Origin: Thiobacillus sp.
GTDB lineage: Bacteria; Pseudomonadota; Gammaproteobacteria; Burkholderiales; Thiobacillaceae
Assembly: GCA_019459055.1 (NCBI GenBank)
Contig: JAIBEI010000015.1
Location: 1-64,000, forward strand
DNA: 64,000 bases
Direction: 5' to 3'
Part shown: positions 61,000 to 64,000 of the stretch, piece by piece
Numbering within the stretch: the stretch's first letter is position 1
Layout of the letters: each line of letters opens with the position of its first letter
Position numbers and translations under genes: made by a program
Notes under the pieces: generated by a model
The model's input: the letters and a program-made list of their open reading frames with translations, nothing else
Database searches by the model: none
What the model was told of the DNA's origin: nothing

Positions 61000-63900
61000 A
61001 TGTCTGTCATTGTCCCGCTTCCCGGCGCCGCCGCGCTGTCTTCGTTCCGTCTCGATAAAATCCGCAGCGAGGCCGCGCAACTGGGCCTGGGCCTGGGCAC
61101 GCTGGCTGCGCGCCACTGGCATTTCCTGGAAGCCGACGCTGCGCTCGATGCCGCGCAAATGCGGCTGGTTGAGCAGGCGCTCGATTACGGCACGCCGACC
61201 GCCACACCCACGGCGAACGACCCGCTGATCCTCGTTACGCCGCGCCCCGGCACCATCTCGCCGTGGTCGTCGAAGGCGACCGACATCCTGAAAAACTGCG
61301 GCCTCGCCGGCTTCCGGAGGATCGAGCGGGCGGTGGCCTTTCATGTGCTGGACGCTGCCGGCCGGCCGCTGCCGGCCGAGGCGATGGCGCGCCTGTTGCC
61401 GCTGCTGCACGACCGCATGACCGAAGCGGTGATGACGCTGGCCGACGTGGAGCAATTGTTCCGCCACGTGCCGCCGCGCGAGCTGGCCCGCGTCGACGTG
61501 CTGGGCGGCGGTCGCCCGGCGCTGCAGGCCGCCAACCGCGAGCTCGGCCTCGCACTGTCGGACGATGAACTGGATTATCTGGTGGAGAACTTCGTCCGCA
61601 TCGGGCGCAACCCCACCGACGTCGAGCTGATGATGTTCGCGCAGGCCAACTCCGAGCATTGCCGCCACAAGATTTTCAACGCCTCGTGGGTGATCGACGG
61701 CGCGGCGCAGGCGAAAACGCTGTTCGGCATGATCCGCGACACCCACGCCGCCCATCCCGCGGGCACGGTGGTGGCGTATTCCGACAATTCGTCGGTGATC
61801 GAAGGCGCGACCATCGACCGCTTCTACCCGCGCGCCGACGGCGGCTACGCCTACGGCAGCGAGCTGACCCATGTGCTGATGAAGGTGGAAACGCACAACC
61901 ACCCGACGGCGATTTCGCCTTTCGCGGGCGCGGCCACCGGCAGCGGCGGCGAAATCCGCGACGAGGGCGCGACCGGCATCGGCTCGAAACCCAAGGCCGG
62001 CCTGTGCGGGTTTTCGGTGTCCAACCTCAATATTCCCGGCTTCGAACAGCCGTGGGAAACCGGCGCCTACGGCAAGCCGGCGCGCATCGTCACCCCGCTT
62101 GCGATCATGCTCGAAGGCCCGATCGGCGCGGCGGCGTTCAACAACGAATTCGGCCGCCCCAACCTGGCCGGCTATTTCCGCACCTTCGATGAAACGGTCG
62201 CCGGGCAGCGGCGCGGCTACCACAAGCCGATCATGCTGGCGGGCGGCGTCGGCAGCATCCGCGCCGACCATGTGGACAAGAAAATGCTGCCGGTCGGCAC
62301 CCTGCTGATCCAGCTGGGCGGCCCCGGCATGCTGATCGGGCTGGGCGGCGGCGCGGCGTCGTCGATGGACACCGGCGCCAACGCCGCCGACCTCGACTTC
62401 GACTCGGTGCAGCGCGGCAACCCGGAAATGGAACGGCGCGCGCAGGAGGTCATCGACCGCTGCTGGCAACTGGGCGAGGCCAATCCGATCCTGTCGATCC
62501 ACGACGTCGGCGCCGGCGGCCTGTCGAACGCGCTGCCCGAGCTGGTGCACGGCGGCGGCCGCGGCGGCCGCTTCGAACTGCGCGCCGTGCCGTCGGAGGA
62601 ATCCGGCATGTCGCCGCGCGAAATCTGGTGCAACGAGGCACAGGAGCGCTACGTGCTGGCGATCCCGCCTGCGCGGCTGGCCGAATTCCGCACCCTCTGC
62701 GAGCGTGAGCGCTGTCCGTTTGCGGTGCTGGGCGAAGCCACCGAGGACAACCACCTGCTGGTGGCCGACAGTCATTTCCAGAACGCGCCGGTGGACGTGA
62801 GCCTGGATGTGATCCTCGGTAAACCGCCGAAGATGACGCGTGATGTCACGCATCGGGCGACCGCGCTCGCGCCGCTGGCGCTCGACGGCATCGACCTCAA
62901 GGATGCCGCCTATCGCGTGCTGGCGATGCCGGGGGTGGCGTCGAAGATGTTCCTGATTTCCATCGGCGATCGCAGCGTCGGCGGCCTCACCGCGCGCGAC
63001 CAGTGCGTCGGGCCCTGGCAGGTTCCGGTGGCCGATTGCGCCGTCACGCTGGCGGGTTATCAGACCACGCACGGCGAGGTGTTTTCCATCGGCGAGAAGG
63101 CGCCGCTGGCGCTGATCGATGCGCCCGCATCGGGGCGCATGGCGATCGTCGAGGCGATCGCCAACCTCGCCGCCGCGCGCGTGGAGGGCCTGGGCGAGGT
63201 CAAGCTGTCGGCCAACTGGATGGCGCCCGCCGGCCACCCCGGCGAGGACGCCGCGCTGTTCGATACCGTGGCGGCGGTCTCGCAGTATTGCCAGGCACTG
63301 GGCGTCTCCATCCCGGTCGGCAAGGACTCGATGAGCATGAAGACCGTGTGGCAGGCCGACGGCGAGCAGAAGGCGGTGACCTCGCCGATCTCGCTGGTGA
63401 TTTCAGCATTCGCCAACACCCCCGACGCGACGCGGCACCTGACGCCGCAACTGCGCACCGACGCCGGCGATACCGATCTGGTGCTGATCGACCTGGGGCT
63501 GGGCAGGAACCGCCTCGGCGCATCGAGCTTTGCGCAGGCTTTCAAGCAGGTGGGCGACGACTGCCCGGACGCTCCCGAGGCCGCGGCGCTCATCGCGTTC
63601 TTCGACACCGTGCAGGCGCTGAACGCGGCCGGCAAGCTGCTGGCTTATCACGACCGCTCCGACGGCGGCCTGTTCGTCACGCTCGCCGAAATGGCGTTTG
63701 CCGGGCATTGCGGGGTGGATCTTGACGTGGACGAGTTGTGTCTCGACCAGATTCGCCACGAGGTCGAGGACGCGGGGCTGCCGGAACCGGAATTGCCGAG
63801 CGCGGGCGATGTCTCGCAGCGCATTTTCAATGTGCTGTTCAACGAGGAAGCCGGCGCGGTGCTGCAGGTGCGGCGCGACGACACGCAGACGGTGATGCAG

Positions 63901-64000
63901 GCCTTCATGAATGCCGGACTGCGCGGCGAACTCCATGTGATCGGCCAGCCCAATGCAGGTGACCGCCTGCGCCTGCTGCGCGGCGACCAGGCGTTCTTCG
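61000..64000 (+). CDS. purL: phosphoribosylformylglycinamidine synthase PurL (partial, C-terminus beyond window)
   Basis: Fourth step of purine synthesis (FGAR to FGAM with glutamine and ATP). The first 1000 codons are present of a protein usually near 1300 aa. Large-type PurL: N-terminal PurS-like domain, linker, then the first synthetase half ([70 protein letters not shown]) and the second half ([35 protein letters not shown]). The glutamine amidotransferase domain lies past the window edge. The ATG at 61000 fits the standard N-terminus. Confidence 0.96.
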   Translation, partial: MSVIVPLPGAAALSSFRLDKIRSEAAQLGLGLGTLAARHWHFLEADAALDAAQMRLVEQALDYGTPTATPTANDPLILVTPRPGTISPWSSKATDILKNCGLAGFRRIERAVAFHVLDAAGRPLPAEAMARLLPLLHDRMTEAVMTLADVEQLFRHVPPRELARVDVLGGGRPALQAANRELGLALSDDELDYLVENFVRIGRNPTDVELMMFAQANSEHCRHKIFNASWVIDGAAQAKTLFGMIRDTHAAHPAGTVVAYSDNSSVIEGATIDRFYPRADGGYAYGSELTHVLMKVETHNHPTAISPFAGAATGSGGEIRDEGATGIGSKPKAGLCGFSVSNLNIPGFEQPWETGAYGKPARIVTPLAIMLEGPIGAAAFNNEFGRPNLAGYFRTFDETVAGQRRGYHKPIMLAGGVGSIRADHVDKKMLPVGTLLIQLGGPGMLIGLGGGAASSMDTGANAADLDFDSVQRGNPEMERRAQEVIDRCWQLGEANPILSIHDVGAGGLSNALPELVHGGGRGGRFELRAVPSEESGMSPREIWCNEAQERYVLAIPPARLAEFRTLCERERCPFAVLGEATEDNHLLVADSHFQNAPVDVSLDVILGKPPKMTRDVTHRATALAPLALDGIDLKDAAYRVLAMPGVASKMFLISIGDRSVGGLTARDQCVGPWQVPVADCAVTLAGYQTTHGEVFSIGEKAPLALIDAPASGRMAIVEAIANLAAARVEGLGEVKLSANWMAPAGHPGEDAALFDTVAAVSQYCQALGVSIPVGKDSMSMKTVWQADGEQKAVTSPISLVISAFANTPDATRHLTPQLRTDAGDTDLVLIDLGLGRNRLGASSFAQAFKQVGDDCPDAPEAAALIAFFDTVQALNAAGKLLAYHDRSDGGLFVTLAEMAFAGHCGVDLDVDELCLDQIRHEVEDAGLPEPELPSAGDVSQRIFNVLFNEEAGAVLQVRRDDTQTVMQAFMNAGLRGELHVIGQPNAGDRLRLLRGDQAFF

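Noticed and set aside
60964-63237. 757-codon minus-strand frame opposite purL
   Set aside because: purL is unmistakable on the plus strand; the antisense frame is Arg/His-rich noise.

Overview
The window is 64 kb of GC-rich, densely packed chromosome. Gene content and order (hflX-hflK-hflC-DUF2065-hisZ-purA-rnr-rlmB, ccmABCDEFGHI, pyrG-kdsA-eno-ftsB, a ZipA-like gene next to ligA) suggest a betaproteobacterium. The sulfur-relay genes, multiheme cytochromes and complete system-I cytochrome c maturation operon suggest a sulfur-oxidising, Thiobacillus-like lineage. That placement is inferred from gene content; no rRNA or marker comparison was possible. I saw no prophage, insertion sequence or CRISPR array.

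Layout. 1-10.6 kb is housekeeping: a GalT-like nucleotidylyltransferase, hflXKC, hisZ, purA, tRNA-Leu(CAG), rnr and rlmB. 10.65-16.4 kb is mixed: a ParE-type toxin-antitoxin pair, ycaO, a TPR protein, an orphan SenB-like glycosyltransferase, a TrmH/SpoU methyltransferase and divergent ppsR/ppsA. 19.1-30.1 kb is the most distinctive block: TusA-like protein, YeeE/YedE transporter, a second TusA, DsrE-like small proteins, a rhodanese lipoprotein, a five-heme lipoprotein cytochrome, a small exported protein, a three-heme cytochrome, an outer-membrane porin and an NtrB/NtrC-type two-component system. 30.2-41.3 kb is a type II secretion operon in the order gspCDEFGHIJKLMN. 41.4-48.5 kb is ccmABCDEFGHI. 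48.6-57 kb holds pyrG, kdsA, eno, ftsB, zipA, ligA and galU. The end carries a GGDEF-EAL protein, a fused NnrE/NnrD metabolite-repair enzyme, a DUF3330 protein and the first 1000 codons of purL.

How it fits together. The 19-30 kb block reads as one functional unit. It has a membrane importer for a sulfur (or selenium) species, cytoplasmic persulfide carriers, an exported rhodanese, and a porin plus multiheme cytochromes resembling an outer-membrane porin-cytochrome conduit. The composition recalls the Geobacter extHIJKL cluster. Two sigma-54 (-24/-12) promoters with exact GG-N10-GC spacing lie in the block. One has a perfect inverted repeat and a consensus IHF site upstream, the standard architecture for control by an NtrC-family activator such as the one encoded at the end of the block. 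A third strong sigma-54 motif lies upstream of hflX. The nearby ccm operon would supply the haem-attachment machinery needed by the cytochromes.
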